Assembly: GCA_947579605.1 (NCBI GenBank)
Contig: OX388317.1
Span: 23,703,384-23,767,383 of the forward strand
DNA from: Athripsodes cinereus
Lineage: Eukaryota; Arthropoda; Insecta; Trichoptera; Leptoceridae
DNA length: 64,000 bases
Direction of reading: 5' to 3'
Shown here: positions 22,516-34,061 of the stretch, piece by piece
Layout of the letters: each line of letters starts with the position of its first letter
How positions within the stretch are numbered: the first letter of the stretch is position 1
Program-made: the position numbers and the translations under genes
Notes under the pieces: model-generated
What the model saw: only the letters and a program-made list of their open reading frames with translations
Databases searched by the model: none
What the model was told of the DNA's origin: nothing

Positions 22516-24616
22516 ATAAACTTCGTTATATTACTGCATGGCGAAAAAGAAGAAAAAGACAGTACTCAAATCACGCAAGACTTTCAATTGCCCTAGGAGA
22601 ACTGAATGAGCCCTACTGTCCAAATGGATACCGCAGAAGTTTAGGGACTGATGAGAAGATATATGCCAAATAAGAAGAAAAAGTAACCAAAGTTACATTT
22701 TATAAAATATTGAACTTTTTACCGAACGTACAGTGGCGAATAGCCAAAAATGAACACGTGACAATCAATATATATGCTAGAGTTTTAAACAAAGATATTG
22801 CCAATGTTCTAATAAGACGCAAGACGTCCATTTTCAATTAATAGAAATCATAGTACAATAAAAACGTTTCTCATGTTTTCTTACTAACTTTAAGTAAACT
22901 TTAAAAGTATTTAAAAAGATCAAAAAGTCGTCATGGAGTGAAATTTGTTTCTAAAATGTTATTAGATATGTTTAAAAAAATGTTATTAGATAGATTTGAA
23001 AATGTACTCACCAATCGATAAATTTACATGACTCCGCTATAAACATGTTTTTTGTACATTTTTTGTATTCAGCTTTTTTTCATGTAAAATTGCTTGTCAT
23101 CAGTATACAGCAAGAAAAAAATATATTCATCGAGTTGGTTCAGTAGCCCGTTGGTAGAGACCTGGGTACGATTCCATAAGCTACTAACTTCAAGTCACGA
23201 TCATTTTAGTTCCTGTGAGGGTGCCTGGGAGACATTAGTTTGTATTCCAAACACATATTCATCTTTTACAAAAATATATAAAATAATTTAATTTATCCTT
23301 TTCAGGTATCTGGAAATTTTAGACGCCTACAGACAATTTTGAACACGAAAAAACTTTTAAAGTAGATGTTGAATGATGCGGGTACCGCAAGCCTCGACAG
23401 TTTGAGAAAACGCTAATAAAATAATGATAATGTATATTCGTTTTATGTTTGTGTAGCTTTTGGACAGCAAAAGGACAATAACGAGTCCCTTGAGGGAACA
23501 TTTTATTTAGTGGCATCAAAAAATGATGGGATTAAATCAAATTGTAATCCAAATAATAGGAACAATAACGATTTATTATGACATAAACACGAATCTTAAT
23601 GACAGAAACAAGAATGTAAATGACACTTATAATAATCCCATTGATATAGATGTAATCCAGCTAAGAATTATTATGTTTCTAGTGACAGAAATAGTGTTTC
23701 GTATCGTAGAAACAATTTTTTGAAGTCATGCGTGAGTTTCTTATGTGTTGAAATGTTGGAATTTTGTTAAAATCACGACTCAACTGTTTTCTTTTTTCAT
23801 TAAATACTTACTATTACTAATGTGTACTTAAGAAATAAATCTAAATAGTAACGTGTAAGGTGTGTCAATCATCTTTAAACAAGATACAAATGTACTTGTT
23901 AATGACATTGACTAGTTAATTAAAATGTTAAAGCAAACAATGTTAACACACTCATAAAATAAACAAGAATTATTAAAAATGTACACACAATGCATTATAT
24001 CAATATCAGATAAAAATTATAAGTTCAGTTTTTGTAGTCAGTTGTGGTCATCCATCATGAAATTAAAAGAATCGCTGGAGACTAGTAACAAAAAGCCAAG
24101 GATGAAGAAGCTTTGGAAAAACGGGAAAGTTTATGTTCAGCAGTAGACAGGAACATCTTTAAAAGTAAGTCAAGTAAGAGCCAGCAACGTTTCATACACA
24201 GAGTTTCTGCTAAATGCTTATAAAATAATATTATGCTATGGACAAACAAAACATTAAAATGTGTAGGTAGGTAGGTACATCTTTAGATCTTTGCGATTAA
24301 ATAAAGACATAAAAATGGGTCATTAATAGCTTTGATCTAGTATGTAGTACGTTCCCCTAATCCACGTATTACAGTGATAAAAAATTCAATGTCATTGCAA
24401 TTATCTCTAATATACGAAAGTTAGAATCACGAGATGTGATGATTCCACGTACATATGTTTTCTTGACTGGATGATCTCATTGTAAATATAGTGAAATTGT
24501 AAAAATAGCTTCGATGAAACTGGTGAAAGACACATGCAAATATAATGTGTGTCAAACCAGAAATATTGTAATGTGTCCATCTAATTTTAAACAAAATAAT
24601 TAAATTAGTGACTTAC
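22516..24616. other. Intergenic or intronic stretch with tRNA-like remnant
   Basis: At 23133-23190 the plus strand reads GTAGCCCGTTGGTAGAG and then GGGTACGATTCC, a decayed A-box/B-box pair suggesting an old tRNA-derived SINE. No next exon of the PAQR gene was recognised on the minus strand. The rest is unassigned. Confidence 0.35.
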
Positions 24617-25472
24617 CGTGCGTCAAAATGTTGACTGTTTCGTTGTGCAGATAAAACAGGCTATGAATACAACCCCAGGTACTCAGCAATGGTCTGTAGC
24701 CGGTCTTCACGTACGGGTTGAACTGCAAATGTCTCGGCATGTCTTCCCACTGCAAGAGTTTGTACTTGTCCTCTTTCTCCTTTAGATTTGGATCATTTGT
24801 ATTAGTATCACACACCTCCGGAAGATTGTTTGTGGGCATATCAGAATTGTCTAAATTAATACTAGAATTATCGGTAACTTCTGCCTTATGTCCATTTATT
24901 TCATGAACTACTTTGGTTTGACCATTAATTTCCGTCATAGAAGTCTTACGAATGTTTACCTCTGGTGTAAGAGGTTTGTGACTCTCTGTAGAAATCATGC
25001 GTTTCTGACCATTTGCCTCGGAATTGGAATACTTCATATCTTTCGAATCTGAAATTGGGGTCTTACGGATATTATTCACTTCCGGAATCACAGATTTTTG
25101 ACCATTCAGCGTCAAGTCTTTTGGCTTATCTATACATTCATTAACTGTTGACTTTCTTTTCCGTATCACATCTTCAGTAAATATAGCATGAGGCAAATCA
25201 TTGAATGATGGTTTTCCATCATGATTAGGTCGAACTATATCTTGCACCATGCTTCCCTCAACCGGTTTTAAAAATTTCTCAACAACACTGGTAACTTCGA
25301 CAGCAGATTTATCCTTCTCATACGAAAAGTTTGGATCCTGCTCTTGGCTCGGAGATACGTCTTTGAGATCTAAAGGCTTCAGCGATGATTTATCACGGAC
25401 CGATGATTTCGATGAATCACCGTTTTGATGTGTGATAGTAACACCGTTACTCGCTTGATCAGAGTACGGCAT
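24617..25472 (-). CDS. PAQR-family receptor, PAQR4-like, first coding exon
   Basis: The exon starts at an ATG (25470-25472) preceded by an in-frame TAA two codons upstream of AAA, and ends at CACG|GTAAGT (donor at 24616). It encodes 285 codons plus one base. Residues 239-285 contain QWEDMPRHLQFNPYVK, TGYRPLLSTWGCIHSLFYLHN and ETVNILTH, the block just before the first membrane helix of progestin/adipoQ receptors. The wording P-x-H-L-Q-F-N ... T-G-Y-R-P ... L-F-Y-L-H-N-E is closest to PAQR4, a Golgi/ER seven-helix protein linked to ceramide metabolism. Residues 1-238 are hydrophilic, Ser/Lys/Asp-rich, probably disordered, with repeated NGQK/IRKT motifs. Vertebrate PAQR4 has almost no such extension. 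The seven-helix core must lie in later exons, not found at lower coordinates. Family assignment is firm, subfamily likely. Confidence 0.82.
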
Positions 25473-25900
25473 TTTTAATTATTTATACACTTGGTTTCAA
25501 ATATTTACTTCATATCATTGAGATTTATCTCGGCTGTTATTAGATTACCTACGTTGTTTCTATAAATATATTCGACTGTGAAATAATACATATCATACGT
25601 CAATGGAGCTATTTTAATTCATCATTATGAATGAAAAGGAGTATCATTTGTGTTCGAATATATTCTACGTGGTGTTTCTGCATTAGATCTCATTGCAGGA
25701 TGTAATCTGAACATAACACGATGTGCCAGCGGCTACAAATCCGCAACATACAAACTCGTTGTAACAACGGCTAAAAAAATCGTTAACTATGATATAACTA
25801 ACCACGTGCACTATCAAACAGAGATTACGTCAAAGCAGTGGGCTGAGAGAGATATTGAAGCAATCACGACTATATATTCGGATGTTTTCTTCACGGGTTG
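25473..25900. other. Upstream region of the PAQR exon
   Basis: Contains the immediate upstream sequence of the PAQR start codon. An 83-codon plus frame at 25650-25901 has no ATG at its start and no known motif; I leave it uncalled. Confidence 0.35.
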
Positions 25901-25904
25901 ATTG

Positions 25905-26190
25905 TGTTTAATGGAGATTTCTTCTCAACACTCTCGCAGTTGTGATAGTAATGAGAGTTCGTTGTTTGTGAGGTGGTTGTGTGTAGTATATAAATATATA
26001 GTAAGAGCCTCGGCGCCGGTCGGCGTCGCTCGCACGACGTCGCACCGTGTACTGAGTAGAGAGACTAAAGAGTGAAGAGAGGAGCGGGTGTGAAGTTGAG
26101 GGACGACGGGCGAGCGGCGCACAGCGCGGGAAGAGACGTCTAGACGGCGCTTGCGCCACGTAGACGCGCCTGCAATAGGGGTTGTAAAAT
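25905..26190 (-). promoter_or_regulatory. GC-rich candidate promoter / 5' UTR exon
   Basis: This is the most CpG-rich block in the left half of the window. On the minus strand it includes an insect initiator-like TCAGT in CTCTACTCAGTACACGG near 26052. A TATATAAATATATA box is present at about 25988-26001. It lies 430-720 bp upstream of the PAQR ATG, so it fits the promoter or non-coding first exon of that gene. A TTGCAG acceptor-like site near 26172 on the minus strand is an alternative. Direction and function are inferred from position and composition. Confidence 0.4.
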
Positions 26191-26514
26191 AAACCAACCA
26201 CGGGGAAAATGTTATAACACCAATTTACATACAACCAGATTTACGTTTATAAAGCATTTTTCAGACTATTTGAATTTAATAGTTGCCTAACGTGTATGAG
26301 AAGAATATAGCTTTAAATAATATGTCATAAGCTTTTTTTCAAATGATATTCATCATAGGACGATTCAGCCTGAAATAAAATGTATGTTGCCAAAACACGT
26401 TTTCTATCAATTCACATAAGCGCCTGTGAATGTGTTTTATTTTTATGAAAGCACCGAAATTGTTCTGCTAAATATTTTGTTTCTCAAATGGTACAAAATC
26501 GAGCGAGTTCTGTG
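26191..26514. other. Non-coding spacer
   Basis: No supported feature. Confidence 0.3.
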
Positions 26515-26650
26515 TCATTAGCGATAAACTCGCCCTCTCTACATTGAATAACTGATATTTTTATGATACTTTGTATTGATTTGAAATAATTATACTTTGT
26601 GTTGATTCGAAATAATGAAACCAATGTACAGTGAAGAATAAAATAAGTAA
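26515..26650 (+). mobile_element. LINE 3' tail (family E)
   Basis: GCGATAAACTCGCCCTCTCT, then CAATGTACAGTGAAGAATA and AAATAAGTAAAG. The GCGATAAACTCGCCC motif is the family-E hallmark. Confidence 0.65.
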
Positions 26651-27434
26651 AGAAAAAAATTATTGTATTAAAAAAATCTTAGAAAAAACTGAAATACAGC
26701 AACGTCAAAAATTCACTAAATTTGTAAAAACAAAATAACGTGTCGAGTCACCTTACCGAGGTCAACATTTATAAAACAGAATATATAAAAAAATATAATT
26801 TTTACATGAGCAAATAAAATGCTTTTCTGCTACTTTGGACATATTACTTTTTATATAGGTACTTAACTATCTCAAATGAACAAAAATTAGAATAATATGT
26901 AAAATAAATTAAAAATGGAGTTGTAACGTTTTCTTACTAATGTTCCAGTGGTACGTAACTGCCCTATTCCACAATTTTGTACTTAGCTGTGTTTTTTCAG
27001 TAGCAGCTGTATGGAATAATATAATATGGGCATATGTAGTACGGGGCTATATAATACAGGAGTATTGTAGTATTGTGTGTATGGGGAGATTCATATTATA
27101 ATACTGTAAAATGTAGTACGTATTCAGGTTATATTATCGGACGCCTACAGCCTTGTTGGCGACGTCTGATTAAGTACAGTGCACACTTACATAATGCAGG
27201 TTTACTTATTAAATGCATAGCTCCGTGTTATTTTATATTGGTGGAAATAATTGTCACCATGTGGTGCAAGACGTTGAAATGGTAAGTTTATATCTTAAAG
27301 TAGACTTTATAAGTATTATTTATGGTTCATACATATTTATATTCAAAACGAACATCAGAACACGCAATTCTAAGTTTGACGATCTGCGGAGTTCCCTACA
27401 GCGAATTGGTCTCACACTCTAATCTGTATATTTC
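26651..27434. other. Non-coding stretch, nothing recognised
   Basis: Two short plus frames (27073-27285, 27213-27422) lack recognisable products. Confidence 0.35.
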
Positions 27435-27562
27435 GGTTGATTAGAAGAGATCGCGCCTTTGCGATAAACTCGCCCTCCGTATATTGATTATATCTAATTT
27501 GAATGCATTTTTCTATAAAATTGTATGTATTGTGATCAAAGCACAATAAAGAATGAATAAAA
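27435..27562 (+). mobile_element. LINE 3' tail (family E)
   Basis: GAAGAGATCGCGCCTTTGCG, ATAAACTCGCCCTCCGTATA ... AGCACAATAAAGAATGAATA. The palindromic CGC...TTTGCG part and the final AATAAAGAATGAATAAA are typical of lepidopteran non-LTR 3' UTRs. Confidence 0.7.
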
Positions 27563-27814
27563 ATGATTTCTAGTATTTTAGGATTTTTTGCTTTTATATT
27601 TATGTTTTTGTATTGTTTTAAGTATTGTATTATCGTTGTTTTTAAATTTACTTTGACTTTTTTAGAGAATTTTAACTTTTACTTTTTTTCCCCAAGACTG
27701 AGACATTTCTGGTAAGAGTGGAATCTTCGCTGGTCTACATGTTAAATGTATTAATTGTCAACATATTGTGTAACGACTGTTTGATTCTAAATATTGTAAA
27801 AATAAAAAAAAATT

Positions 27815-28035
27815 AATGTTTTCGAGTGTCCTATAAAAGGCGTATTTGTAAAACACCACACAAACATTTAACATCTTTCAATTCAGCGATTAGGTATTCC
27901 ACCCATCCTGATTGTCTTGTTTTTATTTGCATGTAGACATTTAGTTAGTCTACTCACTACTCCACTTTCCACTCTCCACCAGATTTTTGATATTGAAGGA
28001 AACCCACCAACCTGTTGGAAATGTCGTGATGATAT
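27815..28035 (+). repeat. Family-A SINE-like repeat
   Basis: GTTTTCGAGTGTCCTATAAA, TTCCACCCATCCTGATTGTC and GAAATGTCGTGATGATATAG follow the sense order of family A with a diverged 3' part. Confidence 0.7.
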
Positions 28036-28054
28036 AGATATAATATATTGACAT

Positions 28055-28172
28055 GGATTAGTTGGAAGATATCGCGTCTCAGCGATAAACTCGCCCATTG
28101 TACAAAGTTATTAGTACGTATATAACATGTTGCAATCCTATTACTGATTTAATTTTGGTAATAAAGTTTATT
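28055..28172 (+). mobile_element. LINE 3' tail (family E)
   Basis: GGAAGATATCGCGTCTCAGCG and ATAAACTCGCCCATTGTAC followed by AATAAAGTTTATTTTTATT. It lies directly after a family-A copy. Confidence 0.65.
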
Positions 28173-28454
28173 TTTATTATTATATTAGATTAAATGTAAT
28201 GAATGCCTAAAACTCTTACCAATGATGGAAGCAGAAGTTTGGCTTGAAAGCCATCAACCTATATTGCATGTACTAGAAATAAAAAAGAAAAGTTGGTAAT
28301 GCGACTAATTAAATTTTGCGACCAAACACATTGTAATGTTTTCTGAGTAAATAAGGACAGCGTTACTTGTCTATACAATATAGGTCAATGTTGAAAGCCG
28401 CCTTCATGAAAGTCGATTGATGTAGAAAAAACTATTCGTTCCCAAGACAGCTAC
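28173..28454. other. Spacer, nothing recognised
   Basis: No supported feature. Confidence 0.3.
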
Positions 28455-28682
28455 ATCAGAAAGTAAGTTTTCCGTAAGTTTTCGAGTATCATGTTTAAGG
28501 CGGGTGTGCGAAAAAATAAAGATATTTTACATCTTAAACTCAGCGATGAAGTTTGCCACCCATCCTGAATGTCTTATTTTTTATTGGCACGAAGGAGATA
28601 GTTTCCATGTTTATTACTGGTCAGCTGGCTACCACACTTGTGAGATATGCATTGATAGTATATTAGTAGCAATAGTAGTAGT
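28455..28682 (+). repeat. Family-A SINE-like repeat
   Basis: GTAAGTTTTCGAGTATCATG, AAGTTTGCCACCCATCCTGA, GTCAGCTGGCTACCACACTT, and a tail of GTA units. The next element, a hAT derivative, is inserted in this (GTA)n tail. Confidence 0.75.
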
Positions 28683-29203
28683 CAGGGTTGCCAGGTCTTC
28701 TCCAAAAAAATACCGAACATTGGGCAAAAAAAGTTATAATCGTTGAACTATATTATGACCTTGAAATACAAAGTGCCATTGCACAAGACCAACTAGCTGC
28801 CCTAACTTATAAATATTATATTTTTTCTCACTAATGCACGCTTTCAGCAATACGTCTTATTTGCTTTAACTGCCCATGCATTTCGCAACATGTCAGACTG
28901 ATATTACATTGTATACATGATTCAGCCTTCACCATGTCCACACTTAATTTATTACGGCTGTTCGTCCACAAATAATTCATATGGCTAAATACTCTTTCCA
29001 CATAAGCATTATTACATTGGTACTGCCATTATCGTTTTAATTATCTGTTTCAAGTTAGCGCTTATGTTGTTTATTAGGGAGAAAAATTAATCAGAAAAAA
29101 ATACCGAACCGCCCATACTTCGGTATTTTTGTCATACCGAACACCGAACACGGTGCTAAAATACCGAACGGTTCGGTACAATACCGAACACCTGGCAACC
29201 CTG
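28683..29203 (-). mobile_element. Non-autonomous hAT element with 8-bp duplication
   Basis: Terminal inverted repeats CAGGGTTGCCAGGT (left) and ACCTGGCAACCCTG (right) are flanked by GTAGTAGT on both sides (28675-28682 and 29204-29211). Subterminal regions carry several ATACCGAAC repeats, one before 28725 and four clustered between 29098 and 29195, plus an inverted copy. The interior keeps the 3' end of the transposase gene. At 521 bp it is an internally deleted derivative. Confidence 0.9.
28831..29025 (-). pseudogene. hAT transposase C-terminal dimerisation fragment
   Basis: Minus-strand translation from about 29025 gives YQCNNAYVERVFSHMNYLW, TNSRNKLSVDMVKAESC and NISLTCCEMHGQLKQIRR, ending in tandem stops at 28831. 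The pattern E-R-x-F-S-x-M-N ... R-N-x-L is the core of the hAT C-terminal dimerisation domain. The N-terminal and catalytic parts are gone, removed by an internal deletion of the element. It is 60-65 codons against about 600 for an intact transposase. Confidence 0.8.
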
Positions 29204-29329
29204 GTAGTAGTAGATGTAAGTTTATCGTATCGGAAAGGTCTTAAATTCTTTTCCGGAAGTTTCCGAATGATTTGAAAAATACAAGAATTTGTAAAATATC
29301 CCATTTAACACATATTGTATGTTACTTTA

Positions 29330-29390
29330 AGTTTATCCACTAGCCCACCACCCCACACGTGGTTATATACCTTAATAGTATGAATGAAAT
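29330..29390 (+). repeat. Family-A 3' fragment
   Basis: CACTAGCCCACCACCCCACA, CGTGGTTATATACC and TAGTATGAATGAAATAAAT match the 3' end of family A with a GAAT-type tail. Confidence 0.5.
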
Positions 29391-30794
29391 AAATAATTAT
29401 ACGAATCAAAATTGATTCATTTTCACAGAAATCGAATGTATAGAAATTGCTAGCGTGATGTAGTTTTTAATTAAATATCATTGGAAGGGGGTATTAGATA
29501 CATATATCACCGTCATAGTCAATGTCAAATGCATAGTCAAACAGTTTCACATTTCCTCAATTCAAATTTCCTTCACTTTTACCAATGGTGAACCAGGCAT
29601 ACCTTAAATATTTGACGTCGAAGATTGAGAAAATTTGTATTGGTATACTCGCCCATAATCTAGCAAACAAAGATTCACTTTTATTATTATCATTATAAAA
29701 ACCATATTAATTGTAAAAATGCCAAATTTATAACTCATAGACATTCTATAATTATTGTTAGATAGTGATGGAAGATTTCACTGTCTCTCTCTATGATAAA
29801 ATACTCAAAATCAAGTGGCTTATAGTAATAACGGAAAACTTTTGCATGCATTAACATACAAAGATGTTAGGGAGTTATCTCGACGCCGTGCATCTTAGTA
29901 TGTATTACATTACGTAGGTAATCTAATCTCAGACACGTCAAAAAAGGCTTTTTAGCTCGATAATACCAAATATAATACTAAAGATAGGATTCTTTGCTTC
30001 CTGAGATATGCAGGTGTGTAGCGGTTCCTTTCAATATTTTACCAAATATAACATAAGTATGTTTGGACGTATGATGAAAATCGAGATTCAATCAAATCAT
30101 TATGGACATGTTAAAATAACAACACTGAAGGCTGATCTTCCTAAGAAAACAAGTGATTTGATTAAACTCCTGAACTGTTTTAGTGAAAAGAAGAAATAAC
30201 TTGGTTTGGATATTAAAAGCATTTGTATAGTAGGTAACACTGCATTAGGTAATCATTAAAACACAACTTATTTATTTGAAAGTAATTAACAAACGATATA
30301 TTATGTTAGCTGACATCAAAAGAACAAAAAGGATAATTTTTACATATTTACACATCAAGTGCGTAGTGCTGACCAGCTCGGACGTAGGAGAGGATCTGTG
30401 AGGTAAAGGGGAGTTGCAGTAATAAAAGTTGTAACAGAATATGCGAGTCCCGTCTTGTTTATTTCATCTTTTCACTAAAACGGTTTAAGAATATGAATAA
30501 ATCACTTTCATCCTATAAGGAAATCATCTCACAGAGTTGTTATTTTTAACATCTTCCGAATTTATCACTTACCTATCAATTTATTATATTCCAGAGATGA
30601 ATGATGTTTTTGTGTGTCAATTCACATATTATCCTATTCACCTTTGTCTACGAGCGTAATCAGTTTGAGCTAGAGTAGAATAATTATTATCATTATGTAA
30701 CTAGAGTGAAAGTACATTTGTTTAGTTTTTTTTAATATTGTAACGTTGTTGTTTTGCACACTGCTGGCTAAAAGGCTATATACAACTGTTATGC
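29391..30794. other. Non-coding stretch, nothing recognised
   Basis: A 63-codon plus frame (30008-30199) ends in KKTSDLIKLLNCFSEKKK and has no known motif. Nothing else seen. Confidence 0.35.
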
Positions 30795-31080
30795 TATCTA
30801 TCTTTACCCTCAGGCCGTGACCCAGGTGGGGTGGGCAGAGAGAACGGAGCGCCATATGGATCTATCCTTGCACACTTCCTTCGCTTCCTCTACAATCATC
30901 CAGTTTCTCATACAAGCACGCCTATTTCTTTTACTCAATACGCGGCCTTCCTTTAGTATTTGATCCACGTGGTCAAGCCACGTAGTTCTTGGACGTCCGC
31001 GCTTCCTTACATCCCTTCTTTCAGATATATAATCCTATATGTCATCCTTTCATCGTGCATTCGCTCAACATGTTATGCTA
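30795..31080 (-). mobile_element. Family-D repeat (LINE ORF tail)
   Basis: The plus strand shows the complement of the family-D end: GACCCAGGTGGGGTGGGCAG, then CTTCGCTTCCTCTACAATC, CTCAATACGCGGCC, GATCCACGTGGTCAAGC and GGACGTCCGCGC. The minus-strand reading gives GRPRTTWLDHVDQILKEG. It is one of the longest family-D copies, extending to TCATCCTTTCATCGTGCAT. Confidence 0.7.
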
Positions 31081-31147
31081 GCAGTGGTAAAATTATAAAT
31101 AAATATAAAAAAAAAACAGTACAAAGGCTTTGTGGACACGCAGTTAG

Positions 31148-31300
31148 ATTATTATGAGGGTCTATTTATTTATTTATTTTTTACTGTACATTGTTCACAA
31201 TATATACAATTATATAAAAAAGTTCATTCAAATTAGATATAATCAATATACAGAGGGCGAGTTTATCGCAAAGGCGCGAAATCTTCCAACTAACCAAAAC
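31148..31300 (-). mobile_element. LINE 3' tail (family E)
   Basis: (TTTA)n, TTTTTTACTGTACATTG and GGGCGAGTTTATCGCAAAGG are the complement of family E, close in sequence to the copy at 27435. Confidence 0.7.
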
Positions 31301-31359
31301 TAAGGAAATATGAAATACCTTTAATTTTAAGATTGTTTTTGAGATACCATAACATAACT

Positions 31360-31539
31360 AGAATAACATAACATAACATGTATAGATAATTCACACAGAC
31401 CGAACTAGTCCCAAACTAAGATATGAATCTTGTATTATGGATACTAACACGACGATACACTTATATACAATGCACTGAACACATATACATGTAACACCCA
31501 GACCCAGGACAATTTGAAAAAGGTCATTTTTCATTTTGC
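31360..31539 (-). mobile_element. SINE-C body lacking tRNA head
   Basis: ACACAGACCGAACTAGTCCC, then ATATGAATCTTGTATTATGG and ACCCAGACCCAGGACAATTT match the body of the SINE at 2180-2425. Similarity stops at 31539, at the point where the tRNA-derived head begins in the full copy. Confidence 0.8.
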
Positions 31540-31830
31540 TTCAGAATGCTAAATAATATTCTTGATAAAGACCATGTCGAGAGTAGCCGCCATGACCTTG
31601 GTAAGATCAACATATTATCGATGGTGCGTTAAGGAAAATGGTTTTCTAATTTAATTATGATTATATAAGTCTGATTCGTAACACATTAAAAAAACTTGTT
31701 CTATATTAGCATTCTAAATGGCAATTCACATTTATCACATTGAGTGATCATCCAAAATGAAGCATCAAAACTCAAAAGTGTTGGATATTTCATCCTTAGT
31801 GATTATATGTACCTACTCAGGTTGGAGGAT

Positions 31831-31880
31831 GACGTCGAATTCCACATCGATGACATCGAATTCCACATCGATGACATCGA
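31831..31880 (+). repeat. 21-bp tandem repeat, 2.4 units
   Basis: Unit GACRTCGAATTCCACATCGA plus T. Two full units and a partial third give SNSTSMT repeats in the overlapping open frame 31757-31954, which is not otherwise gene-like. Confidence 0.8.
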
Positions 31881-33855
31881 AAATATTTTTGATGAAAGTT
31901 CCTTTAATTGAAACGATAAAAAAAGTTACTTTCCCCGTATTCTCAATGAATTAGTATTGAATGTCAAATGGAGCGCGTTTTTTGTGTGCGTACACGAATT
32001 TGATTCTATAAATGTCAGCATTTATTACATTTTCTATTGAATTTGAAATGTATTATGTAGAACGTACTCAATTCGAATTGTATTCTTTTTTTGAATTGAA
32101 TATTTCTGTACTTATTGCTTTGTAATCGGTATAAAAAAATTACTACAGTAGTGATTCAGTATAATATTATGTACTAGGTAGGTACTAACAATATTCCCGG
32201 AATCGAAATATTTATTGCGTAATGTGCGTCTTATGAACACATTATAGTGCTTCATGCAATACAAAAAATAAGATAAACAGAATTGGTAGCAAACCACATC
32301 GCTGAATTAGAGATGCTATAAATGTTTAATACCTATGACCAATGTAAACCCATTAATTTGCGTGCGTTCGCTCTTTTTTTTCTTGTAGGTATTTAATAGA
32401 AGGAGAAGAGAGAAAGGACATTCTTTCGTTTGTTCAGAAATTTGGTGTGACCAGTATGATGAAATTTTTCATGAAGAATAAATCAGTCGATCGGGAACAT
32501 AATTATTCAACGGTCAGGAATAAAATTCAGAACAGATACAACAATATTTCGTCTCAATTTTACCTTACAAAACAGTGTTTCGTACTCATTAATCACCCTA
32601 GGAAAAAAATACCTGTACACTGATAAAATTATAAATTCAAAATAATTTTACATTAATTATTACACATTCAAATAAAGACCGCGAAAGCCTGACAAGAACA
32701 GCTTATACAATAGAACAAATTATAATAATGAATACCTAATCATATTTTGTAGACAATGCCGTTGAGCAAGAAGGTATAGAAGAAAAATCCTGTTCTGGGT
32801 CAGTGCAAATAAAAAAATAAACCACCTTACTAAGTTCATCGCACGTTGCTAACTAAGACCATTCAAATATAGGATTAAGACCGCATATTATTAGGTATAA
32901 TAATACAAGAGAGGTAGGCGTCTATACAACATAATTAGGTATCTAATATATATATTATGTCTATGGGTATCTCACGAATCACGACATTCCAATAGATGAT
33001 TAGGTATATATAAATATTTATTTCTAAGTTAAATTATTGGTTATAAAACCAAAACGAAAGTAAAAATGTAGGATATTTCATATCTAATCTACAAAACACT
33101 CTTTTTTTATTTGTATTGACACAAGTTATCTCGTTTTCATTTTGTTTACACAACGTAAAACACATGTGGTTTCATTTTGACATTTGACAGATGAGAGAGA
33201 TATTTCAAAAAAAATTATATGAAATGTGAATTTTAAAATCACTTGGTTGTATTTTTCAAATCCGAATTTTCACTTAACACTGAATATAATTAACTACAAA
33301 ATTAACATTAATTAAACACTTGATCATTAAATGAATAAATATGTTATTAAATTAATTAAATATTGATATAACACTGAATTTCAGCAATCAAAATTATCAA
33401 TTGAACTGATGACATTAATAAAAATACAAAGAATCACTCGTCAGTTAGCCTCGAAAGTAAACATTAAATTAGGACGAAAATTATATTTATACAGCTTATT
33501 TTTTTATCAGTTAATAAACAAAAATGCGAGCACACTGACGTTGAGTAAGAAAAGACACAAGTATCCGTCACACTCGTTGATAAATAGGTACAGACTGAAC
33601 GAGACTGTTAATATAATACTAAAACGCGTCGAGAGTTGATAACACGCGACTGGCGAATATAATTCGACATTGCTAAATAATACGACTTTATGAATTAGAT
33701 AATGATATTACAGGATAACAAGTTACTATATTATTATTACATCATGTTAATCTACGAGACAAAACATTGTAATAACGCCAATACCAAGAATAAATAACGA
33801 AACATTCAAGTTCCTACTACATAGACTATGCAATAAAAATAATTACTTATTTTAT
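31881..33855. other. Non-coding stretch
   Basis: A family-A-like remnant is at 32280-32340 (GGTAGCAAACCACATCGCTG). No gene is supported, including the 76-codon frame at 33409-33639. Confidence 0.35.
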
Positions 33856-34061
33856 ACGCGGCGGCAGAATTGCCATCCACACTTCTCAGCATTATACAAC
33901 CAGATAAGTCTCCATATGATCAGTCATGATCACACAAAAACTTAACAGTCTAATGCCGGGAAAAATTCACCTATCCAGATATACAGGACATCAAAGGATT
34001 AGGCTCAAAACGCGGGATCAAAATACCAGCATTGTGCCTGAAATATCTTTGTTCAAAAACC
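33856..34061 (-). mobile_element. RLE-LINE 3' end, short copy
   Basis: Near-identical to 34078-34270 and to 7590-7770. It begins (plus strand) with ACGCGGCGGCAGAATTGCC, the complement of the family's 3' end, and stops within the C-terminal codons before the T16 run. About 200 bp, truncated at its 5' end. Confidence 0.85.

Noticed and set aside
25650..25901. 83-codon plus-strand gene upstream of the PAQR exon
   Set aside because: No ATG at the start and no recognisable motif; it lies in the probable 5' region of the opposite gene.
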